This document shows positions 21,242-33,772 of a DNA stretch of 64,000 bases, piece after piece. Location of the stretch: assembly GCA_036362985.1 (NCBI GenBank), contig JAYGXS010000004.1:38843362-38907361 (forward strand), in the 5' to 3' direction. A program made the position numbers and the translations under genes. This DNA is from Ligula intestinalis (lineage: Eukaryota; Platyhelminthes; Cestoda; Diphyllobothriidea; Diphyllobothriidae). The notes below the pieces were generated by a model, which worked only from the letters and a program-made list of their open reading frames with translations, was not told the origin of the DNA and did not search any database. Position 1 is the stretch's first letter. Every line of letters starts with the position of its first letter.

Positions 21242-24200
21242 TCAAATTTTTGTTTCAGTCGTCGGAGGAGAGGAGGAAAAAAGGTAGTCAAATGGCAAAT
21301 ATTTTGAGACGCCAATTGATACTTGCCGTCATTCAGGAATTGCAATAACCGTAAGTATCTTCTCCAACTTTATGAATTTAAAAATTCTCCATGGGCAATA
21401 CATGGGATAAAAACTCTTGCTTTCAATGAGGTACCGCTACCTTCTAGGGATATTGTGGTCAGTGGATTTCCTATTCCCGGATCTTTCTTCTTAATTAACT
21501 AAGAATATTTATCGTCTTTATTAGTTTTTACGAGATGAAATTGGAACAGTCAACTAAAAAACCTTCATCAAGTAAGACAACATTGGGTCTTTAAGTATGT
21601 TCTGAGTCATTTGGTTGGCTCATTGTTGCTTGCAAATAAATAGCATTCGTAAGAATAGAGCAGCTTTGATAGAAGCTATGCTGACCAAGACGAAGTGTTT
21701 TCCTCTGCTACGAATACCATTATCTGGCTCCGTATAAAGCATTCCATGACTTAAAGAGAATTCCAGGATATGATTATTTGGCAATAACGTTCACTTCTAA
21801 TCTATTTACTACTTTGTACATTTAGAGCAAACGACAGCCCTCAAGTCCTCTAAAACAATATTTTTCACTGAAATTTGCATCGATACCATGGACACTTGTT
21901 CACGTAAGAAATCCGCGGGTTTTTTAAAGGTGATTTTATGCATTTTACCTGAACAATGCAACTTACTGATCTTCGTTAAGAATAATAGATGTTTGCAAAA
22001 ACAAGAAAAAATATATCGTCCTCAATAAATACTGTGAATACTTTCCTGAGCATGGATATTTACGTAAATTTTCCCCAAGAATATTCGGTATTCGGTCAAT
22101 TTCATTTGAATATGATCTACTAATCTAGTTTTTTCTGTTGCTGCACACGCGCAGTGGCTTGACTGTAGGCTGGTGAGAAATGTATCTGACGACGGAGGAA
22201 TTGAAGAATACGGTGGGTTTAAAGTAACAGTGTTTGCAAGAAACGAGTTAAACATTTCTACTTTGATCGAAAGTACCACAAGGTAATTTTTCTAGAATTA
22301 AGTGAAGGCGTGGTCGTCGCGTGTGATTTGGCAGCCGATCTCAATCATTTGCGTCATAAGACTTTAAAGGCTTACCACGCGGATCGTGACCGAGTCCCTG
22401 ATTCTAAGCTACATTTCAGAATAATTAAGAGAAATAGGCATTGCCTCTCAAGAACCGATTACAAACGGCACGCCTTCCATTCGGTTTTAAATCGATATTT
22501 TACATTAAAGTATGTAATAACGTATGCACATGGACTTATTATTTCAAAACAGTGATATTTAAACGTAATCACTCTGGGGGATTGGAAATTACACGCGCCA
22601 ACTAATAGGTATCAGCGTTCTTTGTAAATGTGAACGAAAACGTTTGCATGATGTAGCAGTGCTTTTGTGTCTGGATGAATTTACCGTTCAACTAAATACA
22701 CAACCAGTTAATGTTTCAATGCACCTGTCGTGTCCGCCTTTTAACGTACTAGGGAAGTCCGTTCAAGGTAGCGAAAACGCGCTGCGAAAACGAGGGGCAA
22801 AGAGGCTTCTTAAAGTTTAAACAAGTTCCGGACAAGTTAATTATTGCGGCCAGGGGAAAAAACTCATCGAAGTGCAGGGCACAGCTCCAGTTCCTCAGGA
22901 TCCGGTTTGTCTGCTTTTTACGCCTCAAATCTCTCTGTACACAACAGAGTGATCGATGTTTTTAGGTCAGTTTCCGTTAAATTATTTATAAGGAAACTGG
23001 ATCGATGTAAAAGGACCAATTATCTTAGTAACCGACCTCAATAGTCTTGAAACATGCTCAACAAAATTTTGTTCTTTCAGTATTCCTTACTTTTCATTGA
23101 ATAATATTTATTTGTGGAATTCTTTACTGCCTCAACTTCGTCACTTTGCAGTCAAATATTCACTTATGCTCTTACTGCAATCACAGCAAGGAATGCACAT
23201 ATATCTGCCTATGCTGCAAACAGGATAAATCGTTTGTTTACCTGCACCGATTTGGCAATTGTCCTGTATTTTTAATATTGCATTTTCCTACTTTGATGCA
23301 GTAGGTGGCATAACTGATGAAATCCTAGAATTTTTGCAAGAAAACCCCTGGTACGCAAAAAGCCCAACTTAGGTTCCCCCAAGTGCGAATGTATGAAAGT
23401 AAACACCCTACTAAAAAGAAGACATATTGAGATTTAGTCAATTGATATTATATGGTAATGTAAAAGTAGCTCCTTTTTTAGAAAAACGGAAAATTTGGAA
23501 AGAGTCAAAAATCGGAGGTTTTAAGAAAACTTTTATTTTCAATATATAAGTGCAAAAAACCGAGTGAATGAAGCAGCATGAATAGAAGTAAGTTTGAGTA
23601 TAATCTTTTTTTAGAATCTTTGGACACATATGCTGACGTATTACACACGAACAGCTCAAAGTTTTAAATCTTAAGAATTTATAATTTAACAAATCCGTCC
23701 ACTTATTTCTTTGTTCCTACATTTATTGCGACAAGATTGAAATCAATCCAGCAGGCTTTCATTTGATTCTGTCGGTTTGGTCTTCACGGGATTAAGGTAT
23801 TTCGTTGATATGCCGGACGGTGATTAATAAAGTTAAATAAATTTGTAATGTGTAATGCTGAACATAATATCCTGTGAACATTGGTGGAAATTGTACGTCC
23901 CATTCCTCCATAACTATTTCGAGAGATCGAATGTGACAAGCTTCAGATTGTTCTGGAATTTTTACTTTGCGCATAACTGATCTCAGTCTTTTTATTTGAT
24001 TATCCCTAAATACCGATTTTGGGTAACTATAGCGTGGGTAGGCCCATTTTGGATAGAAACACTAAAATAACTACTATACTAGTTTCAGTAGGCGTATTTA
24101 TGACTATACATTTAAGTCGGCAGACTGGTAGCTGCGGATCGCGTCCCGAGTGTTCACCGCCCATTGGCAAGCCTGCTAATATATCGCTGCCTATTCTTCA

Positions 24201-24479
24201 CTTTCTTCATCTAACCAGCCTTTCCATTACATTACCGCGACTAACCTTGCTCAAAAGCAGCAACAGGTGAACTTGCAATTAATACGCACCATTCGTTAAC
24301 TTTACACAATCGCTGTTAGCAGTTTCCTTAGATAATTCGCTGATGGTCGCACGAAAATATTTTTTATGCAGTTGCGGTCACACAGAGGGAAGACATCTTT
24401 ATGCAAGAAAAAAGACAGCGACTTACATCATCTGAAGTATTGAGGTTCCTAAAAAATGAAAAATACTTTCAAAGACTTC
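21242..24479. other. No gene or repeat recognised
   Basis: AT-rich, with chance-length frames only. Confidence 0.4.
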
Positions 24480-24705
24480 GCCCAGGCTCAGTGAACATCC
24501 CCCAACTTACACGCACCCGCCGGCGGTCCAGTTGAGGTTGATGATTATATTAAAAAATGCACCCAGTGACCTCGTCCAAGGTTAGTGAACAACCTTCATT
24601 ATACCCGCGTCCGCCGTTGTTCCAGTTGGGGTTAGTGATGATATTACAAATGTGTACCTCAATGACCTCGCCAAAGGTCAACGAAACTCCCCAAACATAC
24701 ATACA
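24480..24705. repeat. Tandem repeat, about 2.3 copies of a 94-96 bp unit
   Basis: Units begin at 24,480, 24,575 and 24,671. Shared blocks are AGTGAAC, CCGCC-G-GGTCCAGTTG/TTCCAGTTGGGG, GATGATAT-ATTA and AATGACCTCG. Units 1 and 2 differ at roughly one base in five, so the array is old. Confidence 0.8.
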
Positions 24706-27700
24706 AGTACTTTAGCTTAAGGAATTAGAAGGGATATTTGGATTGTTTCAATCAAGTTTTCAAGTAGACCGGCCACAACACAGCCTGCTGTTCACAGTAG
24801 CCAGTCACCGGAAATTGAGAATTCTAATATTGAACCTTACATACGTGCAGTAATATTTTTACCAGATATTTTTATTATTAATAATAAACACCCAATATTA
24901 CACAAATTCTTCAGTCTATTGGGAAAGGGGGGAGTTTTCGGAATAAAACTCAACATTTCCAGGTTTGTCGACGCCCATTTCAGGTCGGTGCGATGTCGAT
25001 TTGTTTTTTCCACCTTTTCAATTTACGCGCCCAACGCCGTCGGTATATATCTGCCGCATTAAACTATTTCAAAAAAATTTAACCACATTTTTGACTCATT
25101 TTTACAAAGACGCTTCCTCTTCCATCCCTTTTTTCACCCATAAAAATCCCAATCCCACCAGTCCCGTTAAACAGAAGACTCGGATTTTAAAAATCCAGGT
25201 GGGCCTACAAAAGCTACTTTGGCCCAATTTTGTTCTACGTGCTTACTAAAAACTTTAAAATAAGATATTTTATGAAAGAATATACCTAAATACTGGGTTC
25301 TCAAACATTTTTTTATTATGCACTTGTCCGTTTAAGGCATGGTTTTAGGATCACCAAAACATCTCAACCAATTGCCGAGACTAGTGAACGTCCATAACAC
25401 TAGTCGCCAATGAATACACCAGAAATTATTGCAGAAACTTTGTTTAAAAATTTACCTGCTGAAAAAGCGCTTTAATTAGATATTTCGGCGTCAAATATCG
25501 ATGTACTTTACGTTTTCTGAAGATTGAATCAAGATAAAAATATGAAATTTTGAATTCCCTTCAACGTGGGAGACACGTTCGATCTTCTCATTTTATTACA
25601 TATACAATTGGCTATCTCAAGGTCTGTGAAGATTGGAGTTTGAATGCGTGGTTTTCCACACATTTCTGGTCGTTTGTTTGATCAATTTAATAGAGTTGAG
25701 GCAAAAAATGCCAATTACTACAAAAGACTTCAGTTCACATGAGTAGATTCAAGAAAAATGGACCCAATTTAATTATATCCGACTTTTCCTAGTATCCAAG
25801 GAATTTCCGCTCATATTAAACTCTGCGGACCGTAATAAAAACCAGAAAATCTTTATGCTTCTTCAAATAACATAAATATGTGTTTGCGTTCATTAAATTG
25901 AGGTAAGTGCAAGTATGAGATAACGTTTTATGTATGAAAGCAAATGTCCGCGTTCCAGGTATTTGCATCATAAAAAAAGATAGTCGAATACCGGAACATT
26001 TTTTTTGTTATTTTGAGCTTTCGAACTTCTGCTGGAGTACATCATCAGAGGTGGAGAGCAGCAACTAAAAAGTGGCTGATTAAAGCGTGGGAACAAACAT
26101 TTAAAAATTGAAAGCGTAAAACATCGATAACTGTTTGGTATGGGGTGCCAAATGGCCACGTCAGCAACGAAAACGGGACGATTATGGAGGATGCAGGCTA
26201 ATTAATTATGATGGTCATCTCGCTGTGATCGTATGTAAGAGTGCAAGGCTCTGTATGTCGGCGTCAATTCAACACATCCGTTGACATAATTCCCGTCTGT
26301 GGACCAGGTTTCGATCAATTCTCTGCTCGTCTTGTTGCCCGTGTGGACGAGTACCTTGTCGGCATTGTCTCTAGAAAACGAAGAGTGGATTGAATTTTGA
26401 ACACAAGTTTGTAAAACTGCTACGTTTTGAACCATACAATTAAGTTATCAACTTATAAGTTGTAATTTGTTTTAGTATGCGAAAAATAATGACCGTAAAC
26501 AAGCAGATAGATTAAAACCCGAGACACTGCCACTTTTCTGTCAAGCCGTTGGCAACAGTTTTCCGAGCCTTCTCTATCTACAGTTCAGTATGAACAAATA
26601 GAAAAACTTTAAAAGGAAGGGGTCGAAGATTCTAAGTTTTTGTAAAATCATAGTATATATTCTGCCTCTCGCGTGGCCTAAAGGTAAATATATATTCTGA
26701 AAACTGTTCCAGTGTGCACAGAAAAGTGAGTTCTTTCACATCCAGCATATGATTTATTTATTATGCTCACGGAAGTAAAGAAGCCTGTGACATTTTGCCA
26801 TTTTACCTTGACTTACCTTAACTTACCTTGACTTAGAGTACATAGATACTTGATGCCAAACTTTCTAAGCAAAGTGCTATTTTAAGGGGTAACTTGTTAA
26901 CGAAAGTCGTTTACTTGACCTTAGGCATATTAATATCTGACATTTTCTGCGGAAGTTCATTTTTTGGGCAATGAGTTGATATGTTTGTGTAATCCTAAAA
27001 CCATGACACAAACTGAGAAGTGCATAGTAAAAAATGTCCAAAAAACTCACTATTTGGGTAAAGGCATTTAAAGAATGTCTTATTTTGAAGGTTTTCAGAA
27101 GCAATTAGGGCATAATCCTTATTTATGGGCTATTGAATAAAACCACTAAAATCGTAGTGTTAACCACCATTCCAAGAACGATCTGAACCTTGTCGTAATC
27201 AAGATCCTGAAATAATTGCAAAGAAATGTGACGAAAGGAAATTTATCTTAGTGCGCACAAAATTGTACGTGTGCGATTACGCCTGGCAAGTCCATGTAAA
27301 TTTATTCGCCACTGGTCGGCATTTCCGCACGTGAACTCATAAAATATCTTACTCCTGTGACCTGACAATCGGCGTAATCAAGCGAAAATCTGGTTGCCTT
27401 CGTCCACTCAAACTCCAGCAATTTAAAAACGGAAGAAACAACTAGCAATTACCGTGAAGCCATGCTGGGAAACATGCGTTCTATATAGCCTTGTACTGTT
27501 CAGTAACAGCCATACTTTACACTGCGCATAATATGGAGCTATATTTATATGAAAATTTTACAAAACGATTGTTTTCCAACGTAATTCTACCTGTGTTGCT
27601 TTATTCACTCGTTTTTTGCATGCACAGACCTTTTCGAAATTTAAACCTTGAGTTTACCTAGCATGTCCGATTTTCACTATTGCGGAATTTTCTGCTTTTC

Positions 27701-28317
27701 TAACAAAGCTGGTTTTCTATTGGCAGCAATATGCTGTATTTCGAAGAAAAACTTTTATTTTGTTGTTTTTAGACTTTGAGGACGCTGGGTTTGCTTAAAA
27801 AAGATGTTCTTTTAAAAATTCTTGTATTTCATTTGTAAGACAATCTTTTTATACGAAGTTTTGGGAAGGCTTTCTTGTGAGGTCACCTGAAAGTAAATTC
27901 ACCCGCTCAAGAGTCTTACGGAATTTGTGACGAAAGGCTTCATTTTTGATTAAGGAGTGTTAATTTTTTTTAATTGGGGGGAAATGAACAGTGGAAAATA
28001 TATTAAATCAAGTTGTCATTGTTTTGGTGAGCTAAATATATGTGAATCGTAACAGGAAAGAGTCAAAGTCAATCACGACAAACTCCTGTTGGTTCAGTAA
28101 AGTATGCGCGTGGACCATTAAGAATAGCAGATAAATCCTATTAGGTGGATGGGGGAAATTCAAACTCATAATTAAACAATTTAGTTACCACCAAAGGGCA
28201 CACTGGTTGCCCGACTAGCAACCCTGACACATTAAAAACAGAATGCAGATACGACAAAATTGCGATTCCTAAGTTCTTTTGTTCGGCTACCTTCGACAAG
28301 CACCTTCCGTTAAATGA
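24706..28317. other. No gene recognised apart from a hammerhead-like motif at 26.0 kb
   Basis: AT-rich. A short run of TTACCTT(G/A)ACTTACCTT at about 26,803-26,835 is the only simple repeat noted. Confidence 0.4.
26015..26048 (-). ncRNA. Hammerhead-like motif, minus strand
   Basis: On the minus strand CTGATGA (26,048-26,042) is followed by ACT...AGT, a short helix II with loop CCAGCAGA, then TTCGAAAGCTC and AAAATAAC. The order and spacing match the other copies, but helix II is only three pairs. It is probably a fossil. Confidence 0.35.
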
Positions 28318-29800
28318 TTATTGGTGCGGGTCGCCTTCTTCGCTTGCCTTCTTCGTTTTGCGTAGCAGTGCAATACATCTCTCAAAATTTAAATTAATCA
28401 AATATTCATCGGACCATTCGCATAGGCACTTAATTCCTTCCTTTAAAATCCGTCTGGTTCTACTGCATTTGACTGGTAGGTGTATTTTGAAGTTCTTTCT
28501 CACATCTTTTGTAATTCGACATCTTCCTGCGTCATTTCTCCCGGTCTGGAGGTGTGCCTTGTTAGGATACTGTTCATCAGTGGAAAATGGATGCGACAAA
28601 TAGCGGCTTAAATATCCTTACTGAATTTTTAGTAATGTTTTTATTAATTTCACTTACGCACACTGCAACCGTCTCTTTATTTTCAACCTACTCCTGATAT
28701 AGTTGATGATTAATTTTGGCCTATCTATGGCCCACTCTCTAATCTTCGCTTCATACTCCTCCCGCGATCTGCGGACGCTTGATTTTATCTCGCTCTGCTT
28801 TTGGTGGCATTCTTCGTAATGTAAGTCTTCAGCTGTTGCTGACCACCTTCTCCAGAATTTGTCCTTTCGGTTTATCTGTCCCTTCAAATCTCGCGTTAGC
28901 CAAACAAGGCGGCTCGCCTTTTGAAATTGTGTACTGGATCATAAGGTGCATAAGGTCTCTCCCCTAAGATATGTGAACTTCCGATACGAATGTCCTGTCA
29001 GTTAAGTATCGACAATTATCTTCTTATTCCGGAGAAATGTCCACCATTAATTTGGCTGAAACGCAGTAGTCTCCATTAGCTTGGTGTATTATCACAATAA
29101 CATGAGATAGTCACTTTTTATAAGCGGCGTGATTGACCTTAGTTCACTTACAATGATTGTGTCTTCCAAAAGAACGATATCGAGACAATTCCCCCCTTGA
29201 GCCTCTTTGTAAACCTTTTACTGAGAACTTGTCCAAGTCGATCAGTGATCCGTCTAAGCCTGCAGGGATGATTTTGTCTTAGATTTGAGCTACATCTCTA
29301 ATTATTCCAAACATCACCTCATTAACATCTGCAGTTTGACTTGCTGTCTGTGTGTGGTCAAAAAAAACAGCTTATGTGCTCCAGGCCTCCTTGGATTAGC
29401 TATCCTGCTTCGCTATCACGTGAGGAAATAATTCAGCGTTCTGCTGCTATTTTTCCGCTATCGATATAGATTGCTATTGCTCCACCCTTTTTATGAAGTC
29501 GGTCGCGCAGATGGAGTTGGCATCCATCAGGGGCAATTTCACCATGCAATATTTCACCCTACAACCAAGTTTCTGTGATGGAAATAACATCCAAATGAAC
29601 ACATGTTAAGTTTACATAGTTCCTGGAACAGACTCTGTGCATTCGTATATAGAAGATGGAGCTCTGTCCGGATTTAATTTCGAAGGATAATCGACCCTAG
29701 GTCGTTGGTATTTTCGTGCGTCTTATGCAGTTTAATGTCTGAGCATGAGTCTATTCTTTCTTGATCAAACTGGGCGTCAATTTGTTTACTTCAACGATAA
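28318..29800 (-). pseudogene. CR1-like LINE ORF2, internally deleted
   Basis: On the minus strand the fragment begins with an endonuclease piece: DVISITETWL at about 29,600-29,560, and KKGGAIAIYI at about 29,490. After decayed sequence comes the linker SRLVWLTRDLKGQINRKD (about 28,910) and RRSREEYEAKIREWAIDRPK, typical of the region before the reverse transcriptase. Most of the reverse transcriptase is missing. 28,600-28,318 carries a possible part following the catalytic YADD box (LCEWSDEYLINLNFERC). Stops and frame changes are frequent. It is a dead LINE. Confidence 0.65.
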
Positions 29801-29879
29801 TTAAAAGGACCCAAATGAGTTTTGGGATGGATCTTCAGCTGCTCCTCAGCTCCTCAGTTAAAGCAATATTGTGCCGATC

Positions 29880-30035
29880 TAGCGCTTGCACTGTCAATTA
29901 TTAATTCGGGTCGTATTTGCCCCTATCTGCTACTGCTTTCTGCTTATGTCTCTGATGATGAATTTGCGGCGGATCTCAAAACGTCAGGTAAATGAAAGTA
30001 TTGTCCCAGCGATCGAGTCGTCTTCTTCTCAAAAA
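29880..30035 (+). repeat. Dispersed hammerhead-type repeat, copy 4
   Basis: TATGTCTCTGATGATGAATT, CAAAACGTCAGGTAAATG and TTGTCCCAGCGATCGAG followed by TCGTCTTCTTCTC. The tail is nearly identical to copies 1 and 2. The unit probably begins around 29,880 in CTGCTACTGC-like sequence, but the left edge is uncertain. Confidence 0.7.
29952..29985 (+). ncRNA. Hammerhead-ribozyme-like core, copy 4
   Basis: CTGATGA is at 29,952-29,958 and AAAACGTC at 29,978-29,985. Helix II (AATTTGC-GGCGGATCTC) is weak and the GAAA box reads CAAA. The core is inactive by inspection. Confidence 0.4.
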
Positions 30036-32200
30036 GGACTACATATTCAAACTATTAATGGTTTCCTTATTTAGCTGGAGGATATCTGAAACTAAACAGC
30101 TATTTTTGTAACCTAATTAAATGCTCGGAACATAAGGTGCGAGTACATGAAACGCTCTAACATAAAAGGAAACGACAACCACCATGTTTTTCAACATGGT
30201 CTTGCCGGTATAAAATCAGGTAATCTTAATCGAGTGCCGAGGCGAAAATGAAGGAACGAGCCAATGATCCTGTAATGCAAAAACAGGTGGACGAAACTCA
30301 GATCTGCAGCCATTTTTGGATCATGTTTTGCTATTTTTATCTCGTGTTGAGGAAAACTGTCCGTGGTCTCTTCCTAGGATTCGCGTTACGCTGAATATCC
30401 GTTATAAAAAAGGGTGAGCTGTAGCTGAGAAATGTACACATTCAGAATAAATTGGCAAGCTTTTGTGAAATATTATTCGCAGCATGATTCGGCTTAAATA
30501 TTTGGAACGTCTGGCACATTTTCAGGTCTTAAAATTGCTAACAACATTGTTCGCATTGATCTTAGGCGCTGGTTAGTTATCCGATCCTTTAGTCATAGAG
30601 CCCTTCTGAATTTTAGATTTTATAATACGAAAGGCTGAAGATAGGCCTAGAATATTATTTCGCTTATTAAGTTATACCGCTAGGTTAGGTGGGATCGGCC
30701 TTGCGTGAGAAGAGGAATGTGAACTAGACGAAGTTCTGTGAACTAGTTGAAGATTATATCCCTTATGACTCTAAACGTAGCCAATCGTCGCCATTATAGT
30801 CATAGGTTCTGATAAAAAAGGCGCATCCTCTAAACAATTACCGCTTCTTGGAAATTATACAAAGTCGCCTGCTTTACTTTAATCAGGGACCACGTTATCA
30901 GATGAAGATTTAACGGCAAACATTGTCGCTGGAAATATGGAAAACGTAAGCGAACACCAGAGAGAGGGACAAACTCGGAAACAAATTTCGGATAAGAAGA
31001 ATTCGTAGAAGACTTTTGTTCTGATGTGATGAAAGTCTACGTCTTATTTGAGTTTACCCGACTCAAAGAAAGCCCATTTTCTGAGGGCTGATCGATAGGC
31101 AAAATAAAATTTAAGTGTTTGGGTAAAAACAGCTTGACCAAAGTGTGTGGATTTCGCTCCTAGGTAAAAGATGTTTTGATTCCGTGACTTTAACTCTAAG
31201 GCCACTGTAATGTATAGCGGGCTTTCGAATTTGAGCTGCCATTTTCATTTGCTCTCCATGCACGTGAGGATCTTGTTTTTGTATACTGCTCAGTCTATTT
31301 ATCAGCTTTTTTGTCTGAACTATGATCATGTGGTCATTTGTACAGTACGTTAGTGCCTGTTGGTTCAGTATGGTTCAATAGATTTAGAGTAATAGCCTAT
31401 GACTTTGAAGACCCTTTGAAAAAAAGGTATGAGATATTCAAGTTTAAATAATTAAATTAACATATTGCTACAAAATAGGAAGTAGCATATTTATATAAGC
31501 AGATTATATTAAACGTGAAATTTACGCCCAGTCATCCTGAAGACCGTAGATAAACCTTGTCAAGTCCCTGCCATCACACGGCTTCGAACTGAGCGGGGTT
31601 GGCAACAGCTGAATTCGGGGCGAGTCGGGGTTGAAGGCCTTTCTGGTTTTCGCATATATATTAATCATGAACCCAAAATTTCATGAATGAGATAGATCGG
31701 CACGTGAAGTACCTAAGCCTACAACACGTATAAAAACGCAGTAGAAAAAATATGCATCAGAAACTCCCAAACGTTGTGCTGACTAGCAGTAACTAAACTA
31801 CTGTGCTAAGCAGATGGAAAAAGTGTAAAACTTTATAAAATGGCAAAGGAAAGGAGAATGATACGACTCACGAGGTCCCGGTGTTCCTTGATAGCAGTAG
31901 CCAAAAATTGACTTGCAGAAGGATGGATATGTAGAAGTTGGGAGCTCGATTCGACCATCAGGAGCCGGAAATGTTACAGAGAACAAGCGTTCCAAATCAC
32001 CGTCAGTTAATTCTGAGCCTGGAGATGATCACCAGATGTAGGTGTCATTGAACGGCGGTGAGAAGAACAACTGATAAGAAGATGCAATGCAGATAATGCA
32101 AGAGATATCTTGTAACTGTCAGAACACGCTACGTGAGGCTTTGCCGGACATTTTGTGTGCATTTGAACGAGTGTGGCAAGGGAAAACTAAGTAAATCTAA
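30036..32200. other. No gene recognised; 31.8-32.2 kb may be the 3' end of the Gypsy element
   Basis: Up to 31.8 kb there is AT-rich sequence only. The 400 bp before the integrase stop at 32.3 kb is on the correct side (minus orientation) to be its 3' non-coding region or LTR. I could not find matching LTR ends. Confidence 0.35.
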
Positions 32201-32204
32201 ACAA

Positions 32205-32965
32205 AGTTTACCACTTGATAATCAACGTACAAGGGTCTACATAACTTCCCCACCAGAGCAATTGTGGTGTATACCAAAAGAACGCTCGACAAAAGAGGTG
32301 TATAAACAGGTTAAACAACAAAGTCCTATAGGTTGATAGGATAACGAACATGTCTACCAGAACCTGTGGAAGAAAGTGGTGGTGCAGGAGGGCGGGTGGG
32401 AGGGATGGTGTTAGTGTCACGTGGCGAGGGTGGCAGTTGCGGCTGACCGGAAGCGGCGCATGGGGTGGAGGGAGAAGGTGCAGCGAAAGTGGACGAGCCA
32501 GGGGTAGCAACGAACAGTTGATGTAGGCCGCCTTCAGTCTGTCGATTGAGACCATATAAGAAAAATCAGCCTTTTGAAGGACGAAATATATTTCCTTCAG
32601 TTGCAGAACTTTTTAGGGACGGTCGTACGGTGGGCAAAGGTGCCTGCGAACTGTAATGTGTAGGACGAAGACGAATGTTGTAGTGTTCTGGTCTTCGTGC
32701 ACGAAAATGCGTTGGGGTGTCGAGTACTTGGGGGTCGGACGGAGTTGGGCTATGTGCTGCTTCAACTGTTGCACGAAGGTGTTCGTGACATCAGTGGCGA
32801 TGGAAGAAGACTGCACGAGCTCATCGGGTAGACGTAGGTGTGCCTTAAATGAGATCGGCGGCGGTGAATTGCATGTCCTCCTTGACAGCTGAGCGAATGC
32901 CTAAGAGTACCAACGGTAAGTTGCCGCTCCAGTTTTGCGGGGTGGGTTGAAGCAAGCAGCACAGA
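32205..32965 (-). pseudogene. Gypsy-type LTR retrotransposon: integrase C-terminal part
   Basis: Read on the minus strand, the frame pieces give LLGIRSAVKEDMQFTAADLI (about 32,920-32,860), then SSIATDVTNTFVQQLKQHI, QRIFVHEDQNTTTFVFV, and finally VSIDRLKAAY followed by a Pro-rich tail and SGRHV-like residues. This is the C-terminal end of Gypsy polyprotein integrase as seen in flatworm elements: the end of the catalytic core, then the region that contacts tRNA-primed cDNA ends and the variable tail. At least two frame changes separate the pieces. The rest of gag-pol is not upstream (33 kb and beyond), so this is a remnant. Confidence 0.7.
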
Positions 32966-33366
32966 CTTGAGCTGTATCAGGCATTAATGCATGTAGTTAA
33001 CTAAACACTACAGTAAATAAAGTATAAATGTATGTTATTTTTTACATTTGTCTCCCTTTAAGCCAAGGTATGTGGACCTGGAATTAACGGAATAAGCAGC
33101 TTTGGTTAAGTGCCTCCCTATTCACGTTTTGTTTCGCATGCTGATTGGTGCGAGTTCTGTCTTTATATGTGGAATTGATAATGCTTCTGATATTCTAGTA
33201 AGCAAACCAACGCTGTTTTCATATTTTTCACGAATTTCTCTTAATTTGTGTCTTTAATGTCTTCTTTGAAGCTACTTATGACAGAATTCAGTATAATAGA
33301 AAGGGAATATTTCTTGCAACAAGCAGGGTGTATTCGCTGCATCTATGACGCTTTTTGGGGATTCCA
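32966..33366. other. AT-rich spacer, nothing recognised
   Basis: No frame or repeat could be supported. Confidence 0.35.
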
Positions 33367-33436
33367 GAAGTATAAATTGACGTTATAACTTACCATAATA
33401 ACAGCCTATGTACTTGTTAAAGGCCCAGACACGTGT
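33367..33436 (+). repeat. Direct repeat, left copy
   Basis: AGTATAAATTGACGTTATAA, CTTACCA-ATAACAGCCTA and GTACTTG-TAAA-G-CCCAGACAC recur at 33,706-33,772 with about one change in ten bases. Confidence 0.8.
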
Positions 33437-33540
33437 TTCACCGGTATTCTGCCGCTGCTTGACACAGCTGCGAGGGCTCCGGCTCATCAGTGGGTTGCCC
33501 AGCTTTCCCTATCTGCCTTCTGGTTGATATACCGGTTTTG
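33424..33540 (+). repeat. Dispersed repeat related to the 5.2-kb foldback arms
   Basis: GCCCAGACACGTGTTTC, CTGCTTGACACAGC, GAGGGCTCCGGCTC, ATCAGT and the end GGTT-ATATACCGG align with 5192-5310 and with the reverse complement of 5365-5482. Confidence 0.65.
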
Positions 33541-33705
33541 AAAGTTCAGCTTTTTAATCTTCAGAGAAATTAACTGCAGATCGCGGTATATATTAGTATA
33601 TTTAAGGTCTAAAGGCGTATACCGAAATTGTAAGTGTATATTCGTGTTGAAACCCGTCAACCCCTGTGATATATACACATGCTGCCATCAGACAGTCGTT
33701 AGTAG

Positions 33706-33772
33706 TATAAATTGACGTTGTAACTTACCACACTAACAGCCTAGGTACTTGCTAAAAGACCCAGACACCAGG
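33706..33772 (+). repeat. Direct repeat, right copy
   Basis: This is the partner of 33,367-33,436. The intervening 270 bp contains the repeat at 33,424-33,540 and AT-rich sequence. The pair could be a tandem duplication of a repeat end or the LTR-like edges of a small element. Confidence 0.8.

Noticed and set aside
24480..24705. CRISPR-like array
   Set aside because: Whole 96-bp units repeat with divergence throughout. There are no short repeats with unique spacers, and the DNA is eukaryotic.
32656..32892. 78-codon plus frame in the GC-rich part
   Set aside because: It is the opposite strand of the Gypsy integrase pieces, which have clear family motifs.
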